A stretch of DNA of 64,000 bases from Chamaesiphon sp. 336R_metabinner_41 (GTDB taxonomy: Bacteria; Cyanobacteriota; Cyanobacteriia; Cyanobacteriales; Chamaesiphonaceae): NCBI GenBank assembly GCA_025359915.1, contig JANYDE010000103.1, positions 1 to 64,000 on the forward strand, read 5' to 3'. Below the pieces are notes generated by a model, which was not told the DNA's origin, searched no databases, and saw only the letters and a program-made list of their open reading frames with translations. The stretch's first letter is position 1; the number at the start of each line of letters is the position of its first letter. The position numbers and the translations under genes were made by a program. Below, one piece after another: positions 26,259 to 34,054 of the stretch.

Positions 26259-27593
26259 CTAATTACTATCAAACTCGTGCGTATTTTCTACCTCTTCCGA
26301 TAGATAAACCAAAACTTTGTCAACTCTTTTGCCATCCATATCGACGATTTCAAATCTGAGTTTGCGCCATTGGAAGTATTCGCCAGAGATGGGGATTTTT
26401 CCTAGTTGCATACTGACAAAACCGCCAAGGGTATGGTAATTACCTCGATCGATCGAACTCAATGCACTGTCTGGAATGTCGAATTGGTCGAGTAATTCTT
26501 CGATCGATAACATGCCATCCAAGAGCCACGAACCATCTTCACGTTGAATAATTTGAGGTTCTTCTGGTTCTTCATTAAAGTCAGTAATATCACCAGCAAT
26601 CTCTTCAAAGATATCGTGCATAGTGACTAAACCTTGAATCACACCATACTCATCCACTACCATCGCAATATGAGTGCCAAATTTCTTAAATTGTTCGAGT
26701 ACTTTTAAACCGCGTGTACTTTCGGGGATAAAAAGTGGTTGACGGAGGGATTCCGTGACATTGATCTCTTCACCTTTGAGCGTCTGAGAAAGTAAATCGG
26801 CGACGTGAATTACGCCCAAGACTCGATCGAGTTCGCCTTCACAGACTGGTAATCTAGAATAATCGCTATCAATGATTTTTTGACGAGTAATCGCGATCGA
26901 ATCTTCACTATCAATCCAAACAATATCAGGACGGGGAGTCATCAGCGCACCGATTTTGAGATCGCCCAAACTCAATACTCCTTGTACCATATCCTGTTCG
27001 GATTCCTCAAACATCCCTGTTTCGGTACCCTGCTCGATCATTACTTTGATTTCTTCTTCCGTCACTTCTGGCTGATTGGAAGGTTTGATTCCCAATAGTT
27101 TGACGACAAATTTGGTAGATCCACTCAAAATAAAGATAATTGGCGCAGATAATCGGACGAGTAAATTTAGTGGAACAGCAACGAAACTAGCTACTTTTTC
27201 GGGACTATTTAAGGCTAGTTGTTTGGGTACCAATTCCGAAATCACGATCGTCAGATAAGTAACAATTGCGATCGAAATTACCGACGAAATTGGTTCGCTA
27301 TATTGATGAGGAATCCAACTCTCCAATAATGGTAAAATTATCCGTGAAATCGCGCTTTCACCTCTAGCACCGGATAAGATGATCAACAGGGTAATCCCAA
27401 CTTGAACCGTGGGCAAAAAACGATCGGGTGTCATTGCCAAGCCTAATGCAATTCCGGCTCGCCTATCGCCTTGATTCACCAGTTGTTGCAATCTCACTTT
27501 TCGAGCTGAGACAATCGCCATTTCTGACATCACAAAGACACCATTGAGTATGATTAGAAAAGCAACCAGCAATAATTCCGCAGTTAGAGACAT
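26259..27593 (-). CDS. CNNM/CorC-HlyC family membrane protein (hemolysin family)
   Basis: 444 residues. A DUF21/CNNM membrane domain with three or four helices covers about 1-185. Two CBS domains follow (about 205-325: MTPRPDIVWIDSEDSIAITR and HIAMVVDEYGVIQGLVTMHD). A CorC_HlyC domain ends the protein (SWLLDGMLSIEELLDQFDIP, TLGGFVSMQLGKIP). Relatives are implicated in Mg2+/Co2+ or Na+ transport. The name hemolysin is historical. The start ATG 27593 is well supported by homologue-like MSLTAELLLVAFLI. Confidence 0.9.
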   Translation of the reverse strand: MSLTAELLLVAFLIILNGVFVMSEMAIVSARKVRLQQLVNQGDRRAGIALGLAMTPDRFLPTVQVGITLLIILSGARGESAISRIILPLLESWIPHQYSEPISSVISIAIVTYLTIVISELVPKQLALNSPEKVASFVAVPLNLLVRLSAPIIFILSGSTKFVVKLLGIKPSNQPEVTEEEIKVMIEQGTETGMFEESEQDMVQGVLSLGDLKIGALMTPRPDIVWIDSEDSIAITRQKIIDSDYSRLPVCEGELDRVLGVIHVADLLSQTLKGEEINVTESLRQPLFIPESTRGLKVLEQFKKFGTHIAMVVDEYGVIQGLVTMHDIFEEIAGDITDFNEEPEEPQIIQREDGSWLLDGMLSIEELLDQFDIPDSALSSIDRGNYHTLGGFVSMQLGKIPISGEYFQWRKLRFEIVDMDGKRVDKVLVYLSEEVENTHEFDSN

Positions 27594-27680
27594 GAAACCA
27601 AGAATGAAGGATTGTCCGAAATACTGTCTCCAGTTTACCTGTTATGGGTCTATTCACCTCTTGTGCTAGAAGCAAAATTT

Positions 27681-28451
27681 CTAGTGAGATACAAGCTTGT
27701 TCTTGCCTTTAATTCTTTCGCCGACTGCTAGCAGTGCAAATTGAGGTAGAGCCAAAGATCTCCGCCAGCGGCTGGGTTCTTGCGCGATGCGGTACAACCA
27801 TTCTAGATTCAGCTTGCGAAAAAATGCTGGTGCTCTAGTTTTGACTCCAGACCACACGTCAAAACTGCCGCCTACACCCACCCAGATTGCCTCAGGACAT
27901 AGGTGAAAGTGATCGCGGATCCAAACATCCTGTCTGGGCACTCCTAAGGCGACTAGAATGATTTTCGGTTGAGTTGTTTGGATTTTTTCTAATAATTTAG
28001 CTTGCGCTGTTGCGTCGATATAGCCATCTTCGATCCCGACAAAATTCAGCGTCGGTAACTCTGTTTGCCACCTGTTTGCGGCTAGCTTCACAATCTCTGG
28101 TTTACCGCCATAGAAAAAAATTGGATAGTTGAATTCCGGTTTACTCGCCAATCGCAGTAAATTTTCACCCAGCTCAATCCCCGCGCAACGAGATTGCTCG
28201 ATCTCATGTAGTTTTAAAGCCATAATAATCCCCGCACCATCAGGAGTAACTAAGCCAGCTTGATGAATAATGCTAGCTAGTTCCGAATCGTGATTTGCTT
28301 GCATGACAATTTCTGCATTCATCGTCACGACATGGGTACCAATTCCCTGTTGGAGTCGATCGATCAGCCAAGCAGTATAATCAGGAGATAGATGCACTGG
28401 TTGACCGAGAATTTTGAATTGTGGCAAAGGACTAGATCCGCGATCGAGCAT
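27681..28451 (-). CDS. WecG/TagA/CpsF family glycosyltransferase
   Basis: 256 residues of GT26 type. VTMNAEIVMQANHDSELASI, TPDGAGIIMALKL, FFYGGKPEIVKLAAN and the later ILVALGVPRQDVWIRDH and WVGVGGSFDVWSGVKTRAPAF are characteristic. Members transfer N-acetylmannosaminuronate or N-acetylmannosamine in surface polymer synthesis. The substrate here is not known; no teichoic-acid or ECA genes are near, so a role in capsule or exopolysaccharide is more likely. Confidence 0.9.
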   Translation of the reverse strand: MLDRGSSPLPQFKILGQPVHLSPDYTAWLIDRLQQGIGTHVVTMNAEIVMQANHDSELASIIHQAGLVTPDGAGIIMALKLHEIEQSRCAGIELGENLLRLASKPEFNYPIFFYGGKPEIVKLAANRWQTELPTLNFVGIEDGYIDATAQAKLLEKIQTTQPKIILVALGVPRQDVWIRDHFHLCPEAIWVGVGGSFDVWSGVKTRAPAFFRKLNLEWLYRIAQEPSRWRRSLALPQFALLAVGERIKGKNKLVSH

Positions 28452-28508
28452 ACAATTAGCTAAGTAGTTTTATAATGTGGCGATTGTGAATAGCGATCGA
28501 TATTTAAG

Positions 28509-28769
28509 TTATTTGATATCATTTAATTGGGTTAACAACCATTCATCCACTGGTGCTCCATCTTTGCGTTGCAGCTCGATTTCGATCGCCATTACCGCTC
28601 TAGAACCTACAGCGGCAGGTTTCTTATTAAAGATAATATCGTAGTCAAATGGATCTTCATTTCGCTGTTTGAGCCAATCTTCTACTTTTGTTTTAGCAAA
28701 TAAAGATTGACCACTTTCAAACATCCGATTGATTTGGAGTTGGATACTATGAGGATTGTGTTGTGACAT
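28509..28769 (-). CDS. Hypothetical protein
   Basis: 86 residues: QLQINRMFESGQSLFAKTKV, EDWLKQRNEDPFDYDIIFNK and SRAVMAIEIELQRKDGAPVD. Soluble and probably helix-strand mixed. No family recognised. It is divergent from the PiT gene, with about 70 bases between start codons. Confidence 0.55.
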   Translation of the reverse strand: MSQHNPHSIQLQINRMFESGQSLFAKTKVEDWLKQRNEDPFDYDIIFNKKPAAVGSRAVMAIEIELQRKDGAPVDEWLLTQLNDIK

Positions 28770-28841
28770 GAGATTAGATGGCTGCTATTCTAGAATTAAA
28801 ACACGTTCATTAACTAATTTTACCAATCCTCACACCGATCA

Positions 28842-30101
28842 ATGCTATTCATTATCTTTGTTTGCGGTTTGGCTCTCTATGTTGCCTGTAATCTCGGTGC
28901 CAATGATGTTGCCAACTCAATGGGTACATCCGTTGGCTCGAAAGCGATTACCATCAAACAGGCAATTATTATTGCGGGAGTCCTGGAATTTACAGGTGCG
29001 GTATTGTTTGGGAGACAAGTCTCTTCGACATTGGCGACGAGTATTGCCAATCCCGATTTATTTGTCAGTCAACCGCAGACATTATTGCTGGGGATGATTG
29101 CGGTATTAATTAGCTGCGGATTGTGGTTGCAAATTGCTACTGCCAAAAAACTACCTGTAGCATCTTCTCATGCAGTTGTCGGTGCCATTGCCGGATTTAG
29201 TTGGGTGGCGGCAGGCTCCCAGGCGGTAAAATGGTCAGCACTGGGTGTCATTTCCCTCGCATGGGTTGTCACGCCTGTAGTAAGCGGCTCGATAGCGGCT
29301 GGCTTTTATCTATTAATTAAACGCTGGATTTTGGAGCGGGAGCAGCCACTGATTCAATTGGAACAATGGATACCATGGCTATCACTGCTGTTGGTGAGTG
29401 TGTTTGGCGTAATTGTTTTACCCACCGTTGTCGAAACATTACCATCAGAATTTTTACATACTGTTCCCCGTTATGATTTTGCGCTGGGATTGGGTGGAGT
29501 TGCTGCGCTCTCGATTACGCTGGTAGGGTGGCAAAGATTGGCGCAGGAAACTATCGATGTTGATGCGGCAACTAATGTAGAAGTTTGTGAAGTTGTCGAG
29601 CGTCAATTAGCGAGATTTCAACTACTGAGTGCCTGCTGCGTGGCATTTGCTCACGGTTCAAATGATGTGGGTAACGCGATCGCACCTTTAGCTACAATTC
29701 TGTATATTCGGAATACTGGTACTGTGCCTCAATCTAGTCTAGAAATCCCCTTGTGGGTTTTAATTCTCGGTGGAGTCGGGATCGTGACTGGGTTAGCGAT
29801 TTGGGGAAAACAAGTCATTGCCACCATTGGCGAAGGAATTATCAAGCTCGAACCTAGTAGCGGTTTTGCCGCAGAATTAGCCACCGCAGCGACGATTTTG
29901 ATTGCATCCAGCTATGGACTACCAGTCTCGACTTCTCATGCCTTAGTCGGTGCGGTAGTCGGTGTCGGTGCCGTCAAAAATTGGCAATCGGTAAATCTCA
30001 GTACGTTGAAATCGATAGGAATGGCGTGGATTGTTACCATTCCTATCGCTGCTTTTCTTAGTGCTGGAATCTTTACCATGCTGAAATATGTCTTTGTTTA
30101 G
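28842..30101 (+). CDS. PiT-family inorganic phosphate transporter
   Basis: 419 residues with about ten membrane helices. Both PiT repeats show their signature: GANDVANSMGTSVGSKAI near residue 18 and HGSNDVGNAIAP in the second half, plus SSHAVVGAIAGFSW and STSHALVGAVVGVGA. Homologues carry phosphate, coupled to H+ or Na+ or as metal-phosphate. There is a long central cytoplasmic loop. Convergent with the zinc-ribbon gene, with only 13 bases between. Confidence 0.92.
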   Translation: MLFIIFVCGLALYVACNLGANDVANSMGTSVGSKAITIKQAIIIAGVLEFTGAVLFGRQVSSTLATSIANPDLFVSQPQTLLLGMIAVLISCGLWLQIATAKKLPVASSHAVVGAIAGFSWVAAGSQAVKWSALGVISLAWVVTPVVSGSIAAGFYLLIKRWILEREQPLIQLEQWIPWLSLLLVSVFGVIVLPTVVETLPSEFLHTVPRYDFALGLGGVAALSITLVGWQRLAQETIDVDAATNVEVCEVVERQLARFQLLSACCVAFAHGSNDVGNAIAPLATILYIRNTGTVPQSSLEIPLWVLILGGVGIVTGLAIWGKQVIATIGEGIIKLEPSSGFAAELATAATILIASSYGLPVSTSHALVGAVVGVGAVKNWQSVNLSTLKSIGMAWIVTIPIAAFLSAGIFTMLKYVFV

Positions 30102-30114
30102 TCCAAAATTCCGA

Positions 30115-30294
30115 TTATTTTCTGCCGAAGCTGTGAAAGCGAGTGTCAAAGGTACACTCTAAACAGTAATAGGGATAAAGATTGATTTTTGAAAGAAGTC
30201 TGTCCATTGTACTGACACGATGAGTCCGGCGGACTTCGGTAGAGTCACACTTTGGACATTTATGAGTGGTTTCAGCTTGGTTCGATAAAGTCAT
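30115..30294 (-). CDS. Zinc-ribbon-like small protein, copy 1
   Basis: 59 residues with CPKC (17-20 region) and CLEC motifs, a HKCPKCDSTEVRRTHRVST start and DTRFHSFGRK end. Two CxxC pairs suggest one bound zinc. I start at ATG 30294, giving the same length as its paralogue at 30764-30943; an upstream TTG at 30309 is possible. Its function is unknown. CRP-type palindromes at 30470-30485 and 30493-30508 lie upstream. Confidence 0.6.
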   Translation of the reverse strand: MTLSNQAETTHKCPKCDSTEVRRTHRVSTMDRLLSKINLYPYYCLECTFDTRFHSFGRK

Positions 30295-30469
30295 TGGCGG
30301 GGTACTCAAAAGATAGATATAAGTATTTTATATCCCTATAGTACCCGAAAAATTAGATGTGGTAGCAAGTAACATCAGCTATTTGACTAAATTTCACTAT
30401 TTCTTTTGAATCATATTTTTACTCTCTAAAAACGAAATTATCCTGTCTTCGATCGAAGATAGAGTAATC

Positions 30470-30485
30470 TGTGATCTAAATCACA
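30470..30485. promoter_or_regulatory. CRP-type operator 1
   Basis: TGTGATCTAAATCACA fits the CRP/SyCRP1 palindrome TGTGA-N6-TCACA exactly. It lies about 176 bases upstream of the zinc-ribbon copy 1 start. Confidence 0.55.
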
Positions 30486-30492
30486 CTTAAAT

Positions 30493-30508
30493 TGTGATCT
30501 GGATCGCA
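30493..30508. promoter_or_regulatory. CRP-type operator 2 (one mismatch)
   Basis: TGTGATCTGGATCGCA matches the same palindrome with one base changed (TCGCA for TCACA). It starts 23 bases after operator 1, close to two helical turns. Confidence 0.4.
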
Positions 30509-30763
30509 ATATGTTTGGAGCCAATTGTTTGGCGGTGAATAAACCTGTTAGAACAGAGTGTTTGAAATCGCGAAAACCCTTACAGGAACAAAGGACGAAT
30601 ATCTTAGCTTAAATACTGTCTCCAAAGAAGTTTTGACGATTTTAGTGATTTTTTTAACAGGTCTAAATGCGAAAACACCCCGATCTTTGATCGAATAGAT
30701 GGTAATGCTGGACTGGAACATTTGCCATGAATCGATACTTTTGAGCTGGTAAAATAATCCCAA

Positions 30764-30943
30764 TTACTTTCTGCCAAAACTGTGGAAGCGAGTGTCAAAG
30801 ATGCACTCAAGGCAATAGTATGGATAGAAATTTACCGTTGAAAGAATTTTGTCCATTGTACTGACACGATGAGTCCGACGGACTTGAGTAGTGCTACATT
30901 TTGGACATTTATGAGTAGTTGCAGATTCGCTTCTTAAGACCAT
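30764..30943 (-). CDS. Zinc-ribbon-like small protein, copy 2 (paralogue)
   Basis: A 59-residue protein read on the minus strand from ATG 30943: HKCPKCSTTQVRRTHRVSTM, then YPYYCLECIFDTRFHSFGRK and a TAA at 30764-30766. It keeps both CxxC pairs and the same length as the gene at 30115-30294. AGGAGAAG (about 30951-30959) and AAGG nearer the start support translation. A perfect CRP-type site at 31048-31063 lies 105 bases upstream. Confidence 0.7.
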   Translation of the reverse strand: MVLRSESATTHKCPKCSTTQVRRTHRVSTMDKILSTVNFYPYYCLECIFDTRFHSFGRK

Positions 30944-31047
30944 TACCTTACTTCTCCTGAGTATGAGCCTTGGTGTATATACATTGTTCAGTCTATTTTA
31001 TATACCTGCTGATGGTATCGGCTATTTGGCGTAACTTTATGTGATAA

Positions 31048-31063
31048 TGTGATCGAGATCACA
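31048..31063. promoter_or_regulatory. CRP-type operator 3 (perfect)
   Basis: TGTGATCGAGATCACA is an exact TGTGA-N6-TCACA palindrome, 105 bases before zinc-ribbon copy 2 and about 140 bases after the psaL stop. A hairpin at about 31079-31111 separates it from psaL. Confidence 0.6.
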
Positions 31064-31078
31064 GCTACTAAATAAATT

Positions 31079-31111
31079 ACCCCGCCTTCTCAACGAAGAC
31101 AGGGTAATTTG
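31079..31111 (-). terminator. Likely psaL terminator hairpin
   Basis: ATTACCCCGCCTTCT and the facing AGACAGGGTAAT pair across a short loop. It lies downstream of the psaL stop (minus strand). A related hairpin lies before zinc-ribbon copy 1. Confidence 0.45.
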
Positions 31112-31158
31112 TGATGATTGCCATAGCTTAGGATCGATCTTGAATGAGTCAATCGAGA

Positions 31159-31186
31159 TTAGGCAAAGCCTACGCTACGCGAACGA
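31159..31186 (+). repeat. 28-bp stem-loop repeat, divergent covarying copy
   Basis: TTAGGC-AAA-GCCTA followed by CGCTACGCGAACGA. The stem bases differ from the other copies but still pair, and the tail keeps GAACGA. Confidence 0.5.
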
Positions 31187-31201
31187 CTATCAACTACTAG
31201 C

Positions 31202-31684
31202 CTAATTAGCTAAGATCGAAAAACTACTTAAAACGGGTACATTCGCTAATAACAAATAGCCAAATGCAGCTCCACCAACACCACCAATTAAGAAACCGGA
31301 AGTGAATTCATTCCAGCCTTTTTGATCGTTGAGATCGCTAGGTGGCTTGGGTACAGTTACACTAGCTAAAGGTGCTGCGGGATTGGTACTAGCATAGATG
31401 GAGAGACAGATGGTCAAAATTACCACCAATCCAACTGTGCCGAGTAATCCAGCTAAATGAGCTTGCTCGGCACTACGCAGAGGACCCAATAAGGTGAAGG
31501 GACCGATGAGGAGATAGCCATGAGCCATTCCGATTTCTAAACCCCGTCTTTGGGCAGACAAGCCATTGCGGTAAACAGGTAAGTTACCGATAAAAGCTTT
31601 GATGATGTCCGAAGAGTTGACTGGAGTAGCTAAGTTGCTAACTTCAGGACTGGGACTACTGATAGCTTGAGTACGATTAGGCAT
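31202..31684 (-). CDS. psaL: Photosystem I reaction centre subunit XI (PsaL)
   Basis: 160 residues with the PsaL pattern: SDIIKAFIGNLPVYRNGLSA, RRGLEIGMAHGYLLIGPFTLLGPL, three membrane helices (about 60-85, 85-105 and 130-155). PsaL lies at the interface where PSI monomers join, and it binds chlorophyll. It is last in a minus-strand cluster psaF-psaJ-psaL. There is no psaI beside it. The psaL leader region contains TTAGGCT-type heptamer repeats. Gene order matters here; see findings. Confidence 0.95.
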   Translation of the reverse strand: MPNRTQAISSPSPEVSNLATPVNSSDIIKAFIGNLPVYRNGLSAQRRGLEIGMAHGYLLIGPFTLLGPLRSAEQAHLAGLLGTVGLVVILTICLSIYASTNPAAPLASVTVPKPPSDLNDQKGWNEFTSGFLIGGVGGAAFGYLLLANVPVLSSFSILAN

Positions 31685-31703
31685 GAAGAACCTCTCAAAA
31701 TAA

Positions 31704-31832
31704 TTTAGGCTTTAGGTCTTAGGTGCTAGCTGTTAGGCTTTAGGTTTTAGGCTTTAGGTTCTAGCTGTCAAAACGCTGGCGTTCTTCTTTACTAGTGATC
31801 TAAATACCTAAATACCTAATACCTAACTAAAA
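31704..31832. repeat. TTTAGGC/CTTAGGT-type heptamers and CCTAAATA runs between psaJ and psaL
   Basis: TTAGGCTTTAGGTTTTAGGC-like units fill about 31704-31760, then an AATACCTA run covers about 31800-31828. Both lie within the psaJ-psaL intergenic gap. Confidence 0.65.
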
Positions 31833-31835
31833 ACA

Positions 31836-31961
31836 TTACAATGGATGAAATAGTAAGTCGGGGAAAAAGCGATTGAACTCAATCAAAATACCCGCAGTAA
31901 ATGTCATCCAAACTGCTGCCAATACTGGAGCAGTAGATAAAAATCTGACTAAATGTGGCAT
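31836..31961 (-). CDS. psaJ: Photosystem I subunit IX (PsaJ)
   Basis: A 41-residue membrane peptide read on the minus strand from ATG 31961 to TAA 31836-31838. The sequence begins [20 protein letters not shown] and continues with [18 protein letters not shown], the recognisable PsaJ chain with one membrane helix. It binds chlorophyll and carotene beside PsaF. GGAGA seven bases upstream is a good ribosome site. It lies downstream of psaF and upstream of psaL. Confidence 0.93.
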   Translation of the reverse strand: MPHLVRFLSTAPVLAAVWMTFTAGILIEFNRFFPDLLFHPL

Positions 31962-32115
31962 GAAATATCTCCAGAATCTAAGATATATGAATCAGTTTTT
32001 GCCTTTGATGGCAAGTTTTCCGGTGAAGATGAAGGATTTATTGGCAAATTATTTAGGTGTTAGTAACATTGCTGTTGCTGTTAACTAAAATTTCTGCCAA
32101 TCCATTCCACCAAAT

Positions 32116-32613
32116 TTACCGAGGAGAAACAGTAATTTCGTTGTCTTTAGCAACTAATTTACCAGAGGTGAATTCACCAATGGCAGCAGCAGGCCAAGCA
32201 AATCCGCCTAACATGCAGCTAATTGCTAGAGGTAAGTCGATAATAATTTCTTTTTCTTCGGTGTTGTCGCCTTTTTTGATGGCGATCAGATAAGCACGAC
32301 CAACCCAACCGATCCAACCAGCGATGTAGAGGAACATTACACTAGGGATCAGGAAGTCGCCTGCTCGATCGAGTCGTCCATCGACGATCAGATGTGGCAG
32401 TCCTTCAGGGCCGCACAGAGCTTGGGAGTATAGCGCGAAGCGTTTCTTGCCAGATTCGGGATCGCTGGTGGTATTTCGCGCCGATGCTGCACGTTGCTGG
32501 AAGGCTTGGGAATCGCTACAACGAACGAGTCCAGCTACTTCTGACGCAGATGCGGTCGGAGCAAAGTTAAACCAGAGACAGATGGCAAAGACAAAAGCTA
32601 ATAGTTTTTGCAT
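32116..32613 (-). CDS. psaF: Photosystem I reaction centre subunit III (PsaF)
   Basis: 165 residues, lumen-targeted: a signal peptide ([15 protein letters not shown]...ASA) is followed by [17 protein letters not shown], then [20 protein letters not shown] with the paired cysteines, and a membrane helix [20 protein letters not shown]. PsaF forms part of the PSI lumenal face; in algae and plants it docks plastocyanin or cytochrome c6. I start at ATG 32613 (MQKLL) because it gives a proper signal peptide; the frame opens at 32694. psaF leads the psaF-psaJ-psaL cluster and is divergent from tsaD. Confidence 0.95.
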   Translation of the reverse strand: MQKLLAFVFAICLWFNFAPTASASEVAGLVRCSDSQAFQQRAASARNTTSDPESGKKRFALYSQALCGPEGLPHLIVDGRLDRAGDFLIPSVMFLYIAGWIGWVGRAYLIAIKKGDNTEEKEIIIDLPLAISCMLGGFAWPAAAIGEFTSGKLVAKDNEITVSPR

Positions 32614-32904
32614 AGTGATTGTTTCTTTCTGTAACAAAACAAATAGTTTTGTTTGCAAAATACTCGATCGATTTTTCGATCTGAAATTTGGCAAAAAAAC
32701 TATAATAGTCGTCTGGGCAGCTTGGGTAATATTGGCGATCGCTCGCGAACATCACCGATCTTGTAAAGGTTGGAGATGATTTCGCCCATAGCGACTGCTC
32801 GAACGAGATCGCTATTAGAATTGGTGTATTATCTGAATTAACAGCTATACCACGACGATCGCCAAATTATTTACCTCTATTTTCATCTTTAAAATTAGCA
32901 GCTA

Positions 32905-33957
32905 ATGACAACAGTTTTATCAATTGAAACAAGTTGTGACGAAACTGCGGTAGCAATCGTTAACAATCGTAAAGTTTGCAGCAGTGTCGTCGCTTCTCAA
33001 ATCCCTATCCATACCCAATATGGGGGTGTTGTCCCCGAAGTTGCATCTAGGCAACATTTATTAACAATTACTGAATTAATTGCCCAGGCGATCGAGGAAG
33101 CAGGTCTAACCTGGGTAGAAATTGACGGGATTGCGGCGACTGTCGCACCTGGATTGGTTGGTGCGCTGATGATTGGGATGACTGCGGCGAAAACGCTGGC
33201 GATCCTACACGACAAACCATTTTTGGGCGTGCATCATCTGGAGGGACATATCTACGCGTCCTATTTGAGTGCGCCAGAATTGGCACCGCCATTCTTGTGT
33301 CTGTTGGTATCCGGCGGACATACTAGTTTGATTCATGTCAAAGATTGCGGCGTATATACCGAACTCGGAGCGACTCGCGATGATGCGGCGGGGGAAGCCT
33401 TTGATAAAGTGGCGAGATTATTAAATCTCGGCTATCCAGGTGGCCCTGCAATCGATCGATTATCAGCCGCAGGTAATCCAAGCCTCTATCCCCTACCAGA
33501 GGGGAATATATCGCTTCCTGGCGGGGGCTTTCATCCTTATGATTCCAGCTTTAGCGGGGTGAAGACGGCGGTGCTGCGATTGGTGCAGAAATTGCAAGCC
33601 GAGGGGACAGAATTACCTGTGGCAGATATTGCGGCGAGTTTTCAGCATAGCGTGGCTCGATCTCTGACTAAACGCGCGATTCGGTGTGCGATCGACCATA
33701 ATTTAGAAACGATCGTCATCGGCGGTGGTGTCGCTGCTAATCGAGGATTGAGAGCGACATTACAAGCTGCCGCGAGTAAAAATAATATTCAGGTGTTATT
33801 CCCACCGCTGGAATACTGTACTGACAATGCGGCAATGATTGGTTGTGCTGCGGCAGAACATCTCAAGCGGGGACATATTTCACCTCTAAATCTCGGCGTA
33901 CAGTCGCGGTTGTCGATTATGGATGTGATGAGTTTGTATACTCCCCCTAATTCATAA
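32905..33957 (+). CDS. tsaD: tRNA N6-adenosine threonylcarbamoyltransferase TsaD (YgjD/Gcp)
   Basis: 350 residues. It transfers threonylcarbamoyl to A37 of ANN-decoding tRNAs. Metal and nucleotide motifs are complete: [28 protein letters not shown] with the HxxxH pair, [12 protein letters not shown], and [12 protein letters not shown]. tsaD next to psaF/psaJ is a recurring cyanobacterial arrangement as I recall it. The ATG at 32905 gives [15 protein letters not shown], the family start. Confidence 0.95.
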   Translation: MTTVLSIETSCDETAVAIVNNRKVCSSVVASQIPIHTQYGGVVPEVASRQHLLTITELIAQAIEEAGLTWVEIDGIAATVAPGLVGALMIGMTAAKTLAILHDKPFLGVHHLEGHIYASYLSAPELAPPFLCLLVSGGHTSLIHVKDCGVYTELGATRDDAAGEAFDKVARLLNLGYPGGPAIDRLSAAGNPSLYPLPEGNISLPGGGFHPYDSSFSGVKTAVLRLVQKLQAEGTELPVADIAASFQHSVARSLTKRAIRCAIDHNLETIVIGGGVAANRGLRATLQAAASKNNIQVLFPPLEYCTDNAAMIGCAAAEHLKRGHISPLNLGVQSRLSIMDVMSLYTPPNS

Positions 33958-34054
33958 GACTTTATACTGAAGCCATAAACTATTCGGGTTGGTATAATAA
34001 GAGGCGATTAAAGTTGCGGCTTTTTGCCTCGCAGTAGTATGCCTAATTAAGATT

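Larger units (their letters stand above)
30310..30763. other. Space between the duplicated zinc-ribbon genes
   Basis: About 450 bases. It holds the two CRP-like sites and a hairpin-like segment near 30440-30467 (ATTATCCTGTCTTCGATCGA with its pairing partner). It resembles the leader of the second copy in the words ATC(A/G)GCTATTTG and TATTTTATAT. An open frame at 30548-30763 begins with TTG right after the paralogue's stop; I do not accept it as a gene. Confidence 0.5.

Noticed and set aside
30548-30763. Open frame of 71 codons following zinc-ribbon copy 2
   Set aside because: It starts with TTG immediately after the upstream stop codon, has no ribosome site and no recognisable sequence pattern.
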